Assembly: GCF_028471945.1 (NCBI RefSeq)
Contig: NZ_CP110128.1
Coordinates: 6,103,001 to 6,167,000, forward strand
DNA: 64,000 nucleotides
DNA from: Pseudomonas sp. WJP1
Lineage (GTDB): Bacteria; Pseudomonadota; Gammaproteobacteria; Pseudomonadales; Pseudomonadaceae
Reading direction: 5' to 3'
Below, one piece after another: positions 18,647 through 28,165 of this stretch (within the stretch, counting starts at the first letter, position 1; each line of letters begins with the position of its first letter). Below the pieces are notes generated by a model that was not told the DNA's origin, did not search any database, and worked only from the letters and a program-made list of their open reading frames with translations. A program made the translations under genes and the position numbers.

Positions 18647-20599
18647 TTACTGTATTTGTCGCCACATGATGCGGCGGCTCCCGCCGCCGCCGGATTTTTC
18701 CACCAGCGTGGAGATACCGCCACTGGTATCGTTCACGATTTTGCGCGTCGCGCCATTGACGATGGCGTTCAGGGTCGGAATCCCGCCGGTAAAGACCACG
18801 CCGCTGGACAGCGTGTCGGTGCTGTCGACCACTGCGTCGCCGTTGGTGTCGAGCACCGCGTAATTGAGCATCTTACCGCTGAACGCATCGAGTTCGACCA
18901 GTTTGCCAGTACCAAAGCTGGCGCAAGGCTCCGTGGTATCCACAGTGGCCGTGGTAAAGACGATCCGTCCGAGCACCAGGCTGGCCTGGTTGACCACCCG
19001 CTCACCGGTCAGCGCGCTGTTATACCGCAATGGCAAGTACCAGCCCTTTTGCGCCGGGTAGGTCACCTCGTTCTGGCTGGTGGTGATCACCTGCCCCGAA
19101 CTTCCCGACGACACCCCGGTCACCGCCTGAGCCTGCAGACTGGAGGTGGTGATCTGCCCGGAGCCCCCGTTCGCGTCCCACACCGCGTAGAACGCCTGCA
19201 GGTCCTTGTTGGTCTTGTCCGCCGCCTCGTTGAGTTTCCCGGTGCCGAAAAACACCATCTTGCCACCTAGGGCATTGTCCGCCAGCAACGGCTGCGCGGT
19301 GATCGGCTGGGTAGCGCCACCGGCGGTGGTAAACAGCGGTTTGCCGGCAAAGGCCAGGCCCCAGGTGTCCGGGGTGGCGCCACTCAGGTCAAACTTCCAG
19401 AGCCGCCCCTTGAGGTCGCCGCCATAGGCCGCCTGCACCACATTCTGCGCGCTCACCTTGAGTTTCACCGAAGACAGGCCGTTAGTGGTTTCGCGGCTGT
19501 CGATCACGATTTTCCTGATCAGGCTGCCGTCACGAATGTCCACCACGTACAACGCCGCTACCCCTGAGTGACTGCCATAACCGTTGGCAATGAACGCCGC
19601 CCAGCGCCCATCCGCCAAGCGTGCCACCTCCGGTCGGGCGTAGGCATAACCCAGATCATTGAAAGCGTTCGCCTCACTGGCAGCGGCCGGAGCGCTGATC
19701 TCCCACAAGGCCTTGGTGACATTCCCCGCCGACGCGTCGAACAGCTGCAGCGCATAAAAGGCTTTCCCGCCCGCCCCCGTTCCGCCCAGTGCGAGGGTTT
19801 TCCAGGCACTGTTCAACTGAGCATCGAACACGCCCACCTGCCCATCCACCAGAAACTTGTGGCTGACGCCGTTGATGTAGGCGGTATCGGCGATGTAACG
19901 CAAAGACGGCAGTACGCTGGAGGGCATGTAGGCGTAGCGTCGGGCACCGTTGCCGGGGTTGATGACACTGACGAACCCATCGTTGGCGTTGACCACCAGA
20001 CTGGCATTCATATTGGCCGCCTTGTTGGCCAGGTAAGTGCTGTAGCTGGTGTCCCCGGACCAGTCCGAGGCGGTTTTATCCGAAGGTGCCGCCAGGACCA
20101 GCGGTGAGTTGACGATATCGCCCAGCAACACGCTGCGCGCTTTCAGGCCATTTTTGTTGGTGCCCTTGCTCCACTCCACCAGATCGCTGCCCGTGAGACC
20201 ACTGGGCAAGACCTGGTTGAGAGCGGCTTGCTGGGCTGCGGAAAAGTTGGCGAAGGCCAGTGTCACGGCGCTGTGGGTCTGGTTGTTCCAGGATTGATAG
20301 GTCGGTGCCGTAGCGCCCGGCACGATGGCGGTGTCGGTGGACCACAGCACCGATGCGGTATCGACCGCGCCACTGGCGTTGAAATCGAAGGCCTTGATCG
20401 TACCGCGCCAGTCCTTGGGGTCGTAACGGGTCTGGAAATAGTGGGTGCCGCTGGCGACACCACTGCCGCCGGAGCCGGCGGCGCACAACAAGGGCGAATC
20501 CGAAGGCGTGAAGGCAAAAGCGGGAGCTGCCAGGAACAAGGCGCAAAAGACCCCGCCCAACAATTTCCACAGCGGCGCGCACCTTTCAATACTTCGCAT
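18647..20599 (-). CDS. pilY1: PilY1-type pilus tip protein, short form (beta-propeller only)
   Basis: A 650-residue exported protein with a signal peptide ending APAFA. The rest matches only the C-terminal beta-propeller half of PilY1: LLGDIVNSPLVLA, VNANDGFVSVINP, YMPSSVLPSL, KFLVDGQVGVFDA and YGGDLKGRLWKFDL. A calcium loop of type DxNxDxxxD, DTNGDAVVD, lies at about residues 584-592, and a similar DFNASGAVD near the N-terminus. The von Willebrand A module found in the roughly 1160-residue P. aeruginosa PilY1 is absent. The ATG used lies inside the end of pilX (14-base overlap). There is no pilY2 after it. Confidence 0.88.
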   Translation of the reverse strand: MRSIERCAPLWKLLGGVFCALFLAAPAFAFTPSDSPLLCAAGSGGSGVASGTHYFQTRYDPKDWRGTIKAFDFNASGAVDTASVLWSTDTAIVPGATAPTYQSWNNQTHSAVTLAFANFSAAQQAALNQVLPSGLTGSDLVEWSKGTNKNGLKARSVLLGDIVNSPLVLAAPSDKTASDWSGDTSYSTYLANKAANMNASLVVNANDGFVSVINPGNGARRYAYMPSSVLPSLRYIADTAYINGVSHKFLVDGQVGVFDAQLNSAWKTLALGGTGAGGKAFYALQLFDASAGNVTKALWEISAPAAASEANAFNDLGYAYARPEVARLADGRWAAFIANGYGSHSGVAALYVVDIRDGSLIRKIVIDSRETTNGLSSVKLKVSAQNVVQAAYGGDLKGRLWKFDLSGATPDTWGLAFAGKPLFTTAGGATQPITAQPLLADNALGGKMVFFGTGKLNEAADKTNKDLQAFYAVWDANGGSGQITTSSLQAQAVTGVSSGSSGQVITTSQNEVTYPAQKGWYLPLRYNSALTGERVVNQASLVLGRIVFTTATVDTTEPCASFGTGKLVELDAFSGKMLNYAVLDTNGDAVVDSTDTLSSGVVFTGGIPTLNAIVNGATRKIVNDTSGGISTLVEKSGGGGSRRIMWRQIQ

Positions 20600-21071
20600 A
20601 AATGCTCTCCACCACACTGCGCGAACTGCCCGCAATGCCCACGGCGGTCACCCGGTACAACGTGGCCGACGTATTGCTCGGCACATTCACCGCCCCCGAG
20701 GTGGTGCCTATGTTCTGCACACCATAGAAGCCATTGCCGGACGCGAACCAGGTCACCCCCGAGGTGGAATTGAACTCGGCCACGCTGAGGGTCGCCGATT
20801 CGGCAGGCGGTGCGCACCGAGTCGTGCCGCTGCACACTGGCAACGAATAACTGTCGAGCTGCACCGCGCTTTCACCCACGCGCAACACCGCTTCGGCAGC
20901 CTGGAACGACTGGTTGCGCAAACTCAGGCTACCGGCCATCTTTTCCTGCAGCGTGGCGTTTTGCATCGATGAGACGCCGATCAGCGTCAGCAGCAACAGG
21001 AATACCAGGCTGACCAGCAGCGCCATGCCGCGCTGGGAACCAGGGGATACACTCATCGGCCCGCCCGTCAT
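20586..21071 (-). CDS. pilX: type IV minor pilin PilX
   Basis: A 161-residue protein with the PilX N-terminus: QRGMALLVSLVFLLLLTLIGVSSMQNATLQEKMAG, then SLSLRNQSFQAAEAVLRVGES. Cleavage would be at G/MALLV, without the usual E5 of major pilins, as in other PilX proteins. The start overlaps the pilW stop (ATGA); a second ATG 15 bases downstream is possible. PilX works with PilV, PilW and PilY1 in the pilus-tip priming complex. Confidence 0.9.
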   Translation of the reverse strand: MTGGPMSVSPGSQRGMALLVSLVFLLLLTLIGVSSMQNATLQEKMAGSLSLRNQSFQAAEAVLRVGESAVQLDSYSLPVCSGTTRCAPPAESATLSVAEFNSTSGVTWFASGNGFYGVQNIGTTSGAVNVPSNTSATLYRVTAVGIAGSSRSVVESIYAKY

Positions 21072-21781
21072 GGCAGCCGGTTGCGCAGGGCGGCAACCAT
21101 GTTGAAGGTTTGGTCGCTCACCCGCTTGTTCGGGTCGGTGAGGGTCAGGCTCAGGCGAACGCTACGGATGCGTGCCGGGTCCGACGGGTTGCTGCTGTAA
21201 CTGGAAGCCGCCGTATCGGATGCCGAACTGGCGAGACCGAAGCTCACGTTGAAGGCACTGACGTTATCCACCAACACTTGCTCGAGCGGCTTTCCCCTGC
21301 CGACACCCAGCATCAGCTGACCGTTCTTCAAGCTGTAGATCAAGCGCCGGATGGGGAATGCCTGTTGCCCCGTAGCAGGTGCGCGAAACTCGGTATAAGC
21401 CGTCGCGCTGCTTCGACAATCGGAAACCACCGTCCAGGCCGGCTTCCCGCCATTGCTGCCGACGTCCGCCGTCACCAGGGTCAACCTGAGGCCTGCGTTG
21501 TCCCAATTGATCGGCGTTATCTGGCTGGCAGCGAAGTCACTGTCTTTGCTGGCATCGGTGATCGCCCCCAGGCAGCCGAACATGCCGACCATGCGGATTT
21601 CCTGGATCATCTTGCTCAGCACGAAGCGCGCGTCCTCCTGCATGGCCGCAGCGGCATTCTGGCTGATGTAGGTGTTTTTCGCGGCGATGAACACCTGCAC
21701 CACACCCAGCACCACGACCAGGCTCAACGCCAGGGCGATCAGCAACTCGATCAGGCCGAAGCCGCGATTGTAGCGGTTCAT
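21068..21781 (-). CDS. pilW: type IV minor pilin PilW
   Basis: A 237-residue prepilin: leader MNRYNRG, cleavage G/FGLIE, helix LLIALALSLVVVLGVVQVFIAAKNTY. Then comes the family-typical NAAAAMQEDARFVLSKMIQEIRMVGMFGCLG. A long beta-rich C-domain ends RVSDQTFNMVAALRNRLP. The frame stays open upstream into pilV, but the ATG at 21779-21781 overlaps the pilV stop by four bases and starts a proper prepilin leader. Confidence 0.92.
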   Translation of the reverse strand: MNRYNRGFGLIELLIALALSLVVVLGVVQVFIAAKNTYISQNAAAAMQEDARFVLSKMIQEIRMVGMFGCLGAITDASKDSDFAASQITPINWDNAGLRLTLVTADVGSNGGKPAWTVVSDCRSSATAYTEFRAPATGQQAFPIRRLIYSLKNGQLMLGVGRGKPLEQVLVDNVSAFNVSFGLASSASDTAASSYSSNPSDPARIRSVRLSLTLTDPNKRVSDQTFNMVAALRNRLP

Positions 21782-22227
21782 GGATTGGCCACCGGGTCGA
21801 CAGTCGCGCGGCTGGCAAGGACGAAACTGCGCCGTGAGTCGGCGCTGTTGGCGGCCCGCGAGTCGTCCCAGGTGATGGTGATGGTGTAAACCCGCTGGCT
21901 CAGGGAGATGCTGCCGGTTGCCGTGGCGCCACCGAAATTGATGATGTTCTGGGTGAAATCGTAGAGGTCCTGATCCCGGGCGACCTTGAGGTTGCCCGAG
22001 GTCGGCGGTGTAACGGTGTAATCGGCGGCAGCATTGGCGCGAATGCGGTCCAGCATGTCGTAGGCGATAAAACTGGCCTGGCTGGTCATGCGCGCACTGT
22101 CGGTGTATTTCAAGGCATTCAATTGAACGGCGGCCGCGCCCAGCAGCGCCACGCCCAGAATCAGCAACGCCACCAGGACCTCGATCAGCGTCATGCCCTC
22201 CTGGGCAACCTTGCTCCATGACCTCAT
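21778..22227 (-). CDS. pilV: type IV minor pilin PilV
   Basis: A 149-residue prepilin with leader MRSWSKVAQEG and cleavage site G/MTLIE. The helix VLVALLILGVALLGAAAVQLNALKYT follows, and the middle reads AYDMLDRIRANAAA. The start at 22227 overlaps the fimU stop (ATGA) and its own stop overlaps the pilW start, so fimU, pilV, pilW and pilX are all translationally coupled. Confidence 0.9.
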   Translation of the reverse strand: MRSWSKVAQEGMTLIEVLVALLILGVALLGAAAVQLNALKYTDSARMTSQASFIAYDMLDRIRANAAADYTVTPPTSGNLKVARDQDLYDFTQNIINFGGATATGSISLSQRVYTITITWDDSRAANSADSRRSFVLASRATVDPVANP

Positions 22228-22697
22228 CCGCAACTTCCACCCAATAGAATTCGTCCGTTCAAACACACATTCAGCGTCCTGCTTTGCGTTCCGAGCACAT
22301 AGCTGATCACCACTGCCGTGGAGGGTGACGACAGCCCGCCCAGATTGTTGAAATCGATGGCCGTCACTCCCGAGGTTAGCGTCAGAGTCGCACCACTGCT
22401 CATCGCTGGAACAACCCGCAATACATTGGCCCGAGTGCCAGTACCCTCATAGACCGACAACTCCCCCGTCCACACACTTCCATCTGCCGTGGGTCGTATC
22501 CGGATGGTCACGCCGCGATCGATGGCTTGCAGTCGGGCGTAGTTGAGGCCACGCCGCAGATCCCCCATCTCGGTGTCGGCCCTGGTGCCTTGTGTCGAAC
22601 GGATAAAGGCCGGGACCGCCAAGGTGATCAGGACCAGGAAGACCGACAGCGCAAGCAACAACTCGATCAGCGTGAAACCTTTTGTACGATGATCCAT
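22224..22697 (-). CDS. fimU: minor pilin of the FimU/GspH type
   Basis: A 157-residue prepilin: MDHRTKG/FTLIELLLALSVFLVLITLAVPAF. It then has the GspH/FimT-family block GDLRRGLNYARLQAIDRGVTIRI, and ends VCLNGRILLGGSCG with a cysteine pair. It is the first gene of the minor pilin operon. FimU is called from position; FimT and FimU are close relatives, and the names could be exchanged with the divergent gene at 22766. Confidence 0.85.
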   Translation of the reverse strand: MDHRTKGFTLIELLLALSVFLVLITLAVPAFIRSTQGTRADTEMGDLRRGLNYARLQAIDRGVTIRIRPTADGSVWTGELSVYEGTGTRANVLRVVPAMSSGATLTLTSGVTAIDFNNLGGLSSPSTAVVISYVLGTQSRTLNVCLNGRILLGGSCG

Positions 22698-22765
22698 CGT
22701 TGCCCTCTGCTGCCGTCGGCTATACCTGCTTGCACACGCCAGGACATTCCAGGGAGGAAAATCTC

Positions 22766-23278
22766 ATGCGTGAGCAAGGTTTCAGTCTGATTGAATTGCT
22801 TATGGGACTCGCGATTGCCGGGATTGTTCTGCTGCTGGTCAGTCCGGCGTTCGCAACGCTTGCTGAATCGAACCATCGCGAGGAAGCGGCCAAGTCACTT
22901 GCCAGCGGCCTGCGCAGTGCAAGAAGCGAAGCGATATCACGCGGCCAGGCCGTCGTCGTTCACGGCATAAACGACGACTGGAGCCAGGGCTGGCGGATCA
23001 TTCTGGATGTCAGCGGCAAGGGGCACGAGGACCCCGGCAATCCGCTGCTGGTCGAGCGCCGCAGCGGCATGGGCGTGGCGATTTTCGGCAATCAGTATCT
23101 CAGGACTGCCGTACGGTTCGGCCCACTAGGGGAGCCGGTGTCCGGAGGTTTTCAAGCAGGGACATTGCATGTGTGCGCGGCACGCGCGGCGCAGAGCCAA
23201 CACCAGGTGGTGCTGGCCCGGACCGGTCGCGTCAGCCTGCGCAGCGAGAAGACCGCGCAGGCGTTATGCGCGACCTGA
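22766..23278 (+). CDS. fimT: FimT-like GspH-family pseudopilin
   Basis: A 170-residue prepilin with a very short leader, MREQG/FSLIELLMGLAIAGIVLLLVSPAF. It is followed by the GspH/FimT block AAKSLASGLRSARSEAISRGQAVVVHG and ends with a cysteine-containing tail. GGGAGGAAA precedes the ATG. It is divergent from the fimU operon with 68 bases between the starts. FimT proteins bind DNA in natural transformation in some species; a basic C-terminal stretch (TGRVSLRSEKT) is present but does not prove that role. Confidence 0.83.
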   Translation: MREQGFSLIELLMGLAIAGIVLLLVSPAFATLAESNHREEAAKSLASGLRSARSEAISRGQAVVVHGINDDWSQGWRIILDVSGKGHEDPGNPLLVERRSGMGVAIFGNQYLRTAVRFGPLGEPVSGGFQAGTLHVCAARAAQSQHQVVLARTGRVSLRSEKTAQALCAT

Positions 23279-23282
23279 AGGT

Positions 23283-24230
23283 TCAGAGCAGCGAACGGAC
23301 CCGCAGTTCTTTGGGCATGGAGAACGTGATGTTCTCTTCACGACCGGCCAACTCATCGGCACCGGTGGCGCCCCAGGCCTGCAATTGTTGAATCACGCCA
23401 CGCACCAGGACTTCCGGAGCGGAAGCGCCAGCGGTGATGCCGATCCGCTCGACACCGTCGAACCAGCTCTTGTCCAGGTCCTCGGCACCATCGATCAGGT
23501 AGGCCGGGGTCGACATGCGCTCTGCGAGTTCGCGCAGGCGATTGGAGTTGGAGCTGTTCGGACTGCCAACCACCAGCACCACATCGCATTCTTCAGCCAG
23601 TTGCTTGACCGCGTCCTGGCGGTTTTGCGTGGCGTAGCAGATGTCGTCCTTGCGCGGGCCGCCGATGGCCGGGAAACGCGTACGCAATGCGTCAATGACA
23701 CGACTGGTATCGTCCATGGACAAGGTCGTCTGGGTGACGAACGCCAGTTTCTCCGGATTCCGCACCTGCAGTTGGGCAACATCCTTTTCGTCTTCGACCA
23801 GATAGATCGCACCACCATTGCTGGCATCGTACTGGCCCATGGTGCCTTCGACTTCGGGGTGACCTGCGTGGCCGATGAGGATGCATTCACGACCATCGCG
23901 ACTGTAACGGGCGACTTCGATGTGCACCTTGGTGACCAGTGGGCACGTGGCGTCGAACACTTTCAAGCCACGGCCGGCAGCTTCGGTCCGCACGGCCTGG
24001 GACACGCCGTGGGCACTGAAGATCACGATCACGTCGTCCGGCACCTGGTCCAGTTCCTCGACGAAGACTGCCCCGCGGTTACGCAGGTCTTCGACGACGA
24101 ACTTGTTGTGGACCACTTCGTGGCGCACATAGATCGGCGGCCCGAAAACCTCCAGGGCGCGGTTGACGATTTCGATCGCCCGGTCCACACCGGCGCAGAA
24201 GCCACGGGGATTGGCGAGTTTGATTTGCAT
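23283..24230 (-). CDS. ispH: 4-hydroxy-3-methylbut-2-enyl diphosphate reductase IspH
   Basis: A 315-residue 4Fe-4S enzyme that makes IPP and DMAPP in the last step of the MEP pathway. The three cluster cysteines are in [12 protein letters not shown] (residue 12), [12 protein letters not shown] (about 96) and [10 protein letters not shown] (about 197). The catalytic EGTMGQY-type region and [12 protein letters not shown] are present. The ATG at 24228-24230 ([10 protein letters not shown]) is the family start. It is convergent with fimT, whose stop is four bases away. A REP doublet separates it from fkpB upstream. Confidence 0.96.
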   Translation of the reverse strand: MQIKLANPRGFCAGVDRAIEIVNRALEVFGPPIYVRHEVVHNKFVVEDLRNRGAVFVEELDQVPDDVIVIFSAHGVSQAVRTEAAGRGLKVFDATCPLVTKVHIEVARYSRDGRECILIGHAGHPEVEGTMGQYDASNGGAIYLVEDEKDVAQLQVRNPEKLAFVTQTTLSMDDTSRVIDALRTRFPAIGGPRKDDICYATQNRQDAVKQLAEECDVVLVVGSPNSSNSNRLRELAERMSTPAYLIDGAEDLDKSWFDGVERIGITAGASAPEVLVRGVIQQLQAWGATGADELAGREENITFSMPKELRVRSLL

Positions 24231-24273
24231 GCTGTGCCTCGTGTCTTGCGCGCGAAAACAATGAAAAACCAAA

Positions 24274-24365
24274 CTGTGGGAGCGAGCCTGCTCGCGAAAG
24301 CGGTGTGTCAGTCGACATTTATGCTGAATGTGATGACGCTTTCGCGAGCAGGCTCGCTCCCACAG
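24274..24365. repeat. REP-type inverted repeat (TGTGGGAGC class)
   Basis: Arms CTGTGGGAGCGAGCCTGCTC... and complement, about 30 bases each (through GCGAAAGCG), around a spacer of about 32 bases. It lies between fkpB and ispH, both on the minus strand. Confidence 0.85.
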
Positions 24366-24383
24366 TGGACCTTATTCGGTCAG

Positions 24384-24836
24384 TTACAGCGCTTTGACGG
24401 AGATGATTTCCACGTCAAAGGTCAGCGTCTTGCCCGCCAGCGGATGGTTGAAGTCGATGGTCACTTGCGCGTCATCGAACTCCTTGACCACACCCGGCAA
24501 TTCAGTATTGGCCGCATCGTTGAAGATCACCAGCAAACCTGGCGACAGCTCCATGTCCTGGAACTGCGAACGCGGGATGATCTGCACGTTTTGCGGGTTG
24601 GGCTGGCCGAACGCGTTTTCCGGCTCGATGCTCAGTGTACGCTTGTCGCCCGCCTTGAAACCGAACAACGCGGCTTCAAAACCTGGCAACAGGTTGCCGT
24701 CACCGACCTTGAAGGTCGCCGGGGCTTTATCGAAGGTGCTGTCCACCGTGTCGCCATTCTCCAGGCGCAATGCAAAATGCAAGGTGACTTCCGTGTTCTG
24801 GCCGATGCGTTGTTCAGCCAATACCTGTTCAGTCAT
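24384..24836 (-). CDS. fkpB: FKBP-type peptidyl-prolyl isomerase FkpB/SlpA
   Basis: A 150-residue SlyD-like FKBP. The FKBP part is split by an insert-in-flap chaperone domain: LHFALRLENGDTVDSTFDKAPATFKVGDGNLLPGFEAALFG, then GDKRTLSIEPENAFGQPNPQNVQIIPRSQF, then VDFNHPLAGKTLTFDV-type sequence near residue 130. It lacks the metal-binding His-rich tail of SlyD, as expected for SlpA. Its start overlaps the lspA stop by eight bases, part of the ribF-ileS-lspA-fkpB-ispH string common in gammaproteobacteria. Confidence 0.94.
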   Translation of the reverse strand: MTEQVLAEQRIGQNTEVTLHFALRLENGDTVDSTFDKAPATFKVGDGNLLPGFEAALFGFKAGDKRTLSIEPENAFGQPNPQNVQIIPRSQFQDMELSPGLLVIFNDAANTELPGVVKEFDDAQVTIDFNHPLAGKTLTFDVEIISVKAL

Positions 24837-25341
24837 GAACGGCTTCTCCGGTCTTTTTACTTTTGAACATATCCAGTGCCAGCATTACAGCGCCTACAGT
24901 GATAGCACTGTCGGCGAAGTTGAACGCCGGGAAATACCAGCGGTTCTGCCAATGCACCAGGATGAAATCGATCACATGGCCCAAGGCTATGCGGTCATAT
25001 AGATTGCCCAGCGCGCCACCCAGCACCAACGCCAACGCGATGGCCACCCAGGTTTCGTTACGTCCCAGGCGTTTGAGCCAGACCACCAGCACGGCACTGA
25101 CCACGACCGCGATCAGGGCAAACAACCAGCGCTGCCAGCCGGAGCTGTCAGCCAGGAAGCTGAACGCCGCGCCGGTGTTGTAGGCCAGAGTCCAGCTGAA
25201 GTAATCGGGGATCACCACGATTTGCTGGTACATCGTCAACGAGCCTTCGAAGTAGAACTTGCTGGCCTGGTCGATGACCAGGACCAGCAAACTCAACCAG
25301 AGCCAGCCCAGCCGTCCAAAACGGCCAACGGCATTAGGCAT
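24829..25341 (-). CDS. lspA: lipoprotein signal peptidase LspA
   Basis: A 170-residue inner-membrane aspartyl protease that removes signal peptides from prolipoproteins such as BamD. It has four membrane segments. The catalytic aspartates sit in [15 protein letters not shown] (about residue 125) and [11 protein letters not shown] (about 143). [16 protein letters not shown] near the N-terminus is also conserved. It overlaps ileS by eight bases upstream and fkpB by eight downstream. Confidence 0.96.
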   Translation of the reverse strand: MPNAVGRFGRLGWLWLSLLVLVIDQASKFYFEGSLTMYQQIVVIPDYFSWTLAYNTGAAFSFLADSSGWQRWLFALIAVVVSAVLVVWLKRLGRNETWVAIALALVLGGALGNLYDRIALGHVIDFILVHWQNRWYFPAFNFADSAITVGAVMLALDMFKSKKTGEAVHD

Positions 25342-28165
25342 AGTGACGAACCTCGCCCGCGCCGCTGATGTTGTCGACGCAACGGCCGCAGATTTCCGGA
25401 TGCTCCGGGTTCACGCCGACGTCTTCACGGCAGTGCCAGCAACGGGCGCACTTGGCGAAGGCCGACTTGACGATTTTCAGCTTCAAGCCGCTGACTTCGG
25501 TGACTACCGCGTCCGCTGGTGCCTGAACAAAAGGCGCAACGCTGGCGGTGGAGGTGATCAGCACGAAACGCAGTTCGTTGCTCAGCTTGGCCAGGTCGGC
25601 GGTCAGCGCCTCTTCGGCGAACAGCGTCACTTCGGCTTGCAGGTTGCCACCGACGGCCTTGGCCGCGCGCTGGATTTCCATTTCCTTGTTGACCGCAACC
25701 TTCACTTCCATGATGCGGTCCCAGTAGGCGCGCCCCAGCTCGAAGCCTTCCGGCAGCTCGGTCAGGCCTTCGTACCAGGTGTTGAGCATGACGGACTCGT
25801 TGCGCTCGCCCGGCAGGTATTGCCACAGCTCGTCGGCGGTGAACGCCAGGATCGGGGCGATCCAGCGCACCAGCGCTTCGGAGATGTGGAACAGCGCGGT
25901 CTGGCACGAACGACGGGCCTTGCTGTCGGTACCCGTGGTGTACTGGCGATCCTTGATGATGTCCAGGTAGAAACCGCCCAGCTCCTGCACGCAGAAGTTG
26001 TGGATCTTGGAGTAGACGTTCCAGAAGCGGTATTCACCGTAGTGCTCTTGCAACTCGCGTTGCAGCAGCAGGGTGCGGTCCACGGCCCAACGGTCCAGTG
26101 CCAGCATTTCTTCGGCCGGCAGCAGGTCGGTGGCCGGGTTGAAGCCGGTCAGGTTCGAGAGCAGGAAACGCGCGGTGTTACGGATACGCCGATAGGCGTC
26201 CGCACTGCGCTGCAGGATCTGCTCGGACACTGCCATTTCGCCGGAGTAGTCGGTAGAAGCGACCCACAGGCGCATGATATCGGCGCCCAGGGTGTCGTTG
26301 ACTTTCTGCGGTGCAATGACGTTGCCCAACGACTTGGACATCTTGCGGCCGGACTCGTCAACGGTGAAACCGTGGGTCAGCAGCTCGCGGTAAGGCGCGT
26401 GGTTGTCGATGGCGCAACCGGTCAGCAGCGACGAGTGGAACCAGCCACGGTGCTGGTCCGAACCTTCCAGGTACAGGTCGGCGCGTGGACCGCTTTCGTG
26501 GCCCATCGGGTGCGAACCGCGCAGGACGTGCCAGTGCGTAGTGCCCGAATCGAACCAGACGTCCAGGGTGTCGCTGATCTTGTCGTACTGTGGCGCTTCA
26601 TCGCCCAGCAGTTCGGCGGCGTCCAGCTTGAACCAGGCTTCGATGCCTTCGCCTTCGACGCGCTTGGCGACTTCTTCCATCAGCTCGACGGTGCGTGGGT
26701 GCAGCTCGCCGCTTTCCTTGTTCAGGAAGAACGGGATCGGCACGCCCCAGTTGCGCTGGCGGGAGATGCACCAGTCCGGACGGTTGGCGATCATAGAGTG
26801 CAGGCGCGCCTGGCCCCAGGCCGGTACGAACTGGGTCTCTTCGATGGCTTTGAGCGAGCGCTGGCGCAGGGTGTCGCCCGTGGTCGGCTGCTTGTCCATG
26901 CCGATGAACCACTGCGCGGTGGCGCGGTAGATCAGCGGGGTCTTGTGGCGCCAGCAGTGCATGTAGCTGTGTTCGATGATAGTGGTGTGCAGCAGCGCGC
27001 CGACTTCGGTCAGCTTGTCGACGATGGCCGGGTTGGCCTTCCAGATGAACTGGCCGCCGAAGAACTCCAGCGAAGTCGCGTAGACGCCGTTGCTTTGTAC
27101 CGGATTGAGGATGTCGTCGTTGACCATGCCGTATTTCTTGCAGGTCACGAAGTCGTCCACACCGTAGGCCGGGGCGGAGTGAACCACGCCGGTGCCGGCG
27201 CCCAGTTCGACGTAGTCAGCCAGGTACACAGGCGACAGACGATCGTAGAACGGGTGGCGGAAGTTGATCAGTTCCAGCGCCTTGCCCGTGGTGGTCGCGA
27301 TGACCGAACCTTCCAGGCTGTAGCGCGCCAGGCACGACTCGACCAGCTCTTCAGCCAGTACCAGCAATTTGTCGCCGACATCGACCAGGGCGTAGTTGAA
27401 TTCCGGGTGGACGTTCAGCGCCTGGTTGGCCGGGATGGTCCACGGGGTGGTGGTCCAGATCACGATCGAAGCAGGCTTGGCCAGCGATGGCAGGCCGAAA
27501 GCGGCAGCCAGGCTGGCTTCATCGGCAATCGGGAACGCCACGTCGATGGTCGAGGACTTCTTGTTCTCGTACTCGACTTCCGCTTCGGCCAGGGCCGATC
27601 CGCAGTCGAAGCACCAGTTCACAGGCTTGAGGCCCTTGAACACGAAACCGCCCTTGACGATTTCGGCCAGGGCACGGATTTCACCGGCCTCGTTCTTGAA
27701 ATCCATGGTCTTGTACGGGTTGGCGAAGTCGCCCAGCACGCCCAGACGGATGAATTCGGATTTCTGCCCTTCGATCTGCTCGGTGGCGTAAGCCCGGCAC
27801 AGTTCGCGGGTCTTGTCCGCGCCCAGGTTCTTGCCGTGGGTCACTTCGACCTTGTGCTCGATCGGCAGGCCGTGGCAGTCCCAGCCCGGAACATAAGGCG
27901 CGTCGAAGCCCGACAGGGTCTTCGAGCGGATGATCATGTCCTTGAGAATCTTGTTCAGTGCGTGACCGATGTGAATCGTGCCGTTGGCGTACGGAGGACC
28001 GTCGTGCAGGACGAACTTCGGACGATCCTTGCCAATCTCGCGCAACTTTCCGTACAGGCCAATGCTGTCCCAGCGCTGCAGAATCTGCGGTTCGCGCTGA
28101 GGCAGGCCGGCCTTCATTGGGAAGGCGGTGTCCGGAAGGTTTAGCGTGGCTTTATAGTCGGTCAT
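25334..28165 (-). CDS. ileS: isoleucyl-tRNA synthetase
   Basis: A 943-residue class I synthetase of normal bacterial length. The HIGH motif is in [21 protein letters not shown] (near 68) and KMSKS in [15 protein letters not shown] (near 605). The CP1 editing domain carries [12 protein letters not shown]. The C-terminal zinc site is [12 protein letters not shown]...[10 protein letters not shown] (about 905-930). Starting six residues in, it reads [20 protein letters not shown] as in other pseudomonads, all consistent with the type 1 (mupirocin-sensitive) form. The start lies directly after ribF (the ribF stop is adjacent). Confidence 0.97.
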   Translation of the reverse strand: MTDYKATLNLPDTAFPMKAGLPQREPQILQRWDSIGLYGKLREIGKDRPKFVLHDGPPYANGTIHIGHALNKILKDMIIRSKTLSGFDAPYVPGWDCHGLPIEHKVEVTHGKNLGADKTRELCRAYATEQIEGQKSEFIRLGVLGDFANPYKTMDFKNEAGEIRALAEIVKGGFVFKGLKPVNWCFDCGSALAEAEVEYENKKSSTIDVAFPIADEASLAAAFGLPSLAKPASIVIWTTTPWTIPANQALNVHPEFNYALVDVGDKLLVLAEELVESCLARYSLEGSVIATTTGKALELINFRHPFYDRLSPVYLADYVELGAGTGVVHSAPAYGVDDFVTCKKYGMVNDDILNPVQSNGVYATSLEFFGGQFIWKANPAIVDKLTEVGALLHTTIIEHSYMHCWRHKTPLIYRATAQWFIGMDKQPTTGDTLRQRSLKAIEETQFVPAWGQARLHSMIANRPDWCISRQRNWGVPIPFFLNKESGELHPRTVELMEEVAKRVEGEGIEAWFKLDAAELLGDEAPQYDKISDTLDVWFDSGTTHWHVLRGSHPMGHESGPRADLYLEGSDQHRGWFHSSLLTGCAIDNHAPYRELLTHGFTVDESGRKMSKSLGNVIAPQKVNDTLGADIMRLWVASTDYSGEMAVSEQILQRSADAYRRIRNTARFLLSNLTGFNPATDLLPAEEMLALDRWAVDRTLLLQRELQEHYGEYRFWNVYSKIHNFCVQELGGFYLDIIKDRQYTTGTDSKARRSCQTALFHISEALVRWIAPILAFTADELWQYLPGERNESVMLNTWYEGLTELPEGFELGRAYWDRIMEVKVAVNKEMEIQRAAKAVGGNLQAEVTLFAEEALTADLAKLSNELRFVLITSTASVAPFVQAPADAVVTEVSGLKLKIVKSAFAKCARCWHCREDVGVNPEHPEICGRCVDNISGAGEVRHYA

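Noticed and set aside
22698..22765. A sigma-54 promoter between fimU and fimT (TGGCGTGTGCAAGC on minus).
   Set aside because: The GG-GC spacing does not fit the -24/-12 rule.
25259..28144. A 961-codon open frame on plus opposite ileS.
   Set aside because: It mirrors ileS codon for codon, has no recognisable domain or good start, and such antisense frames are common in GC-rich genes.
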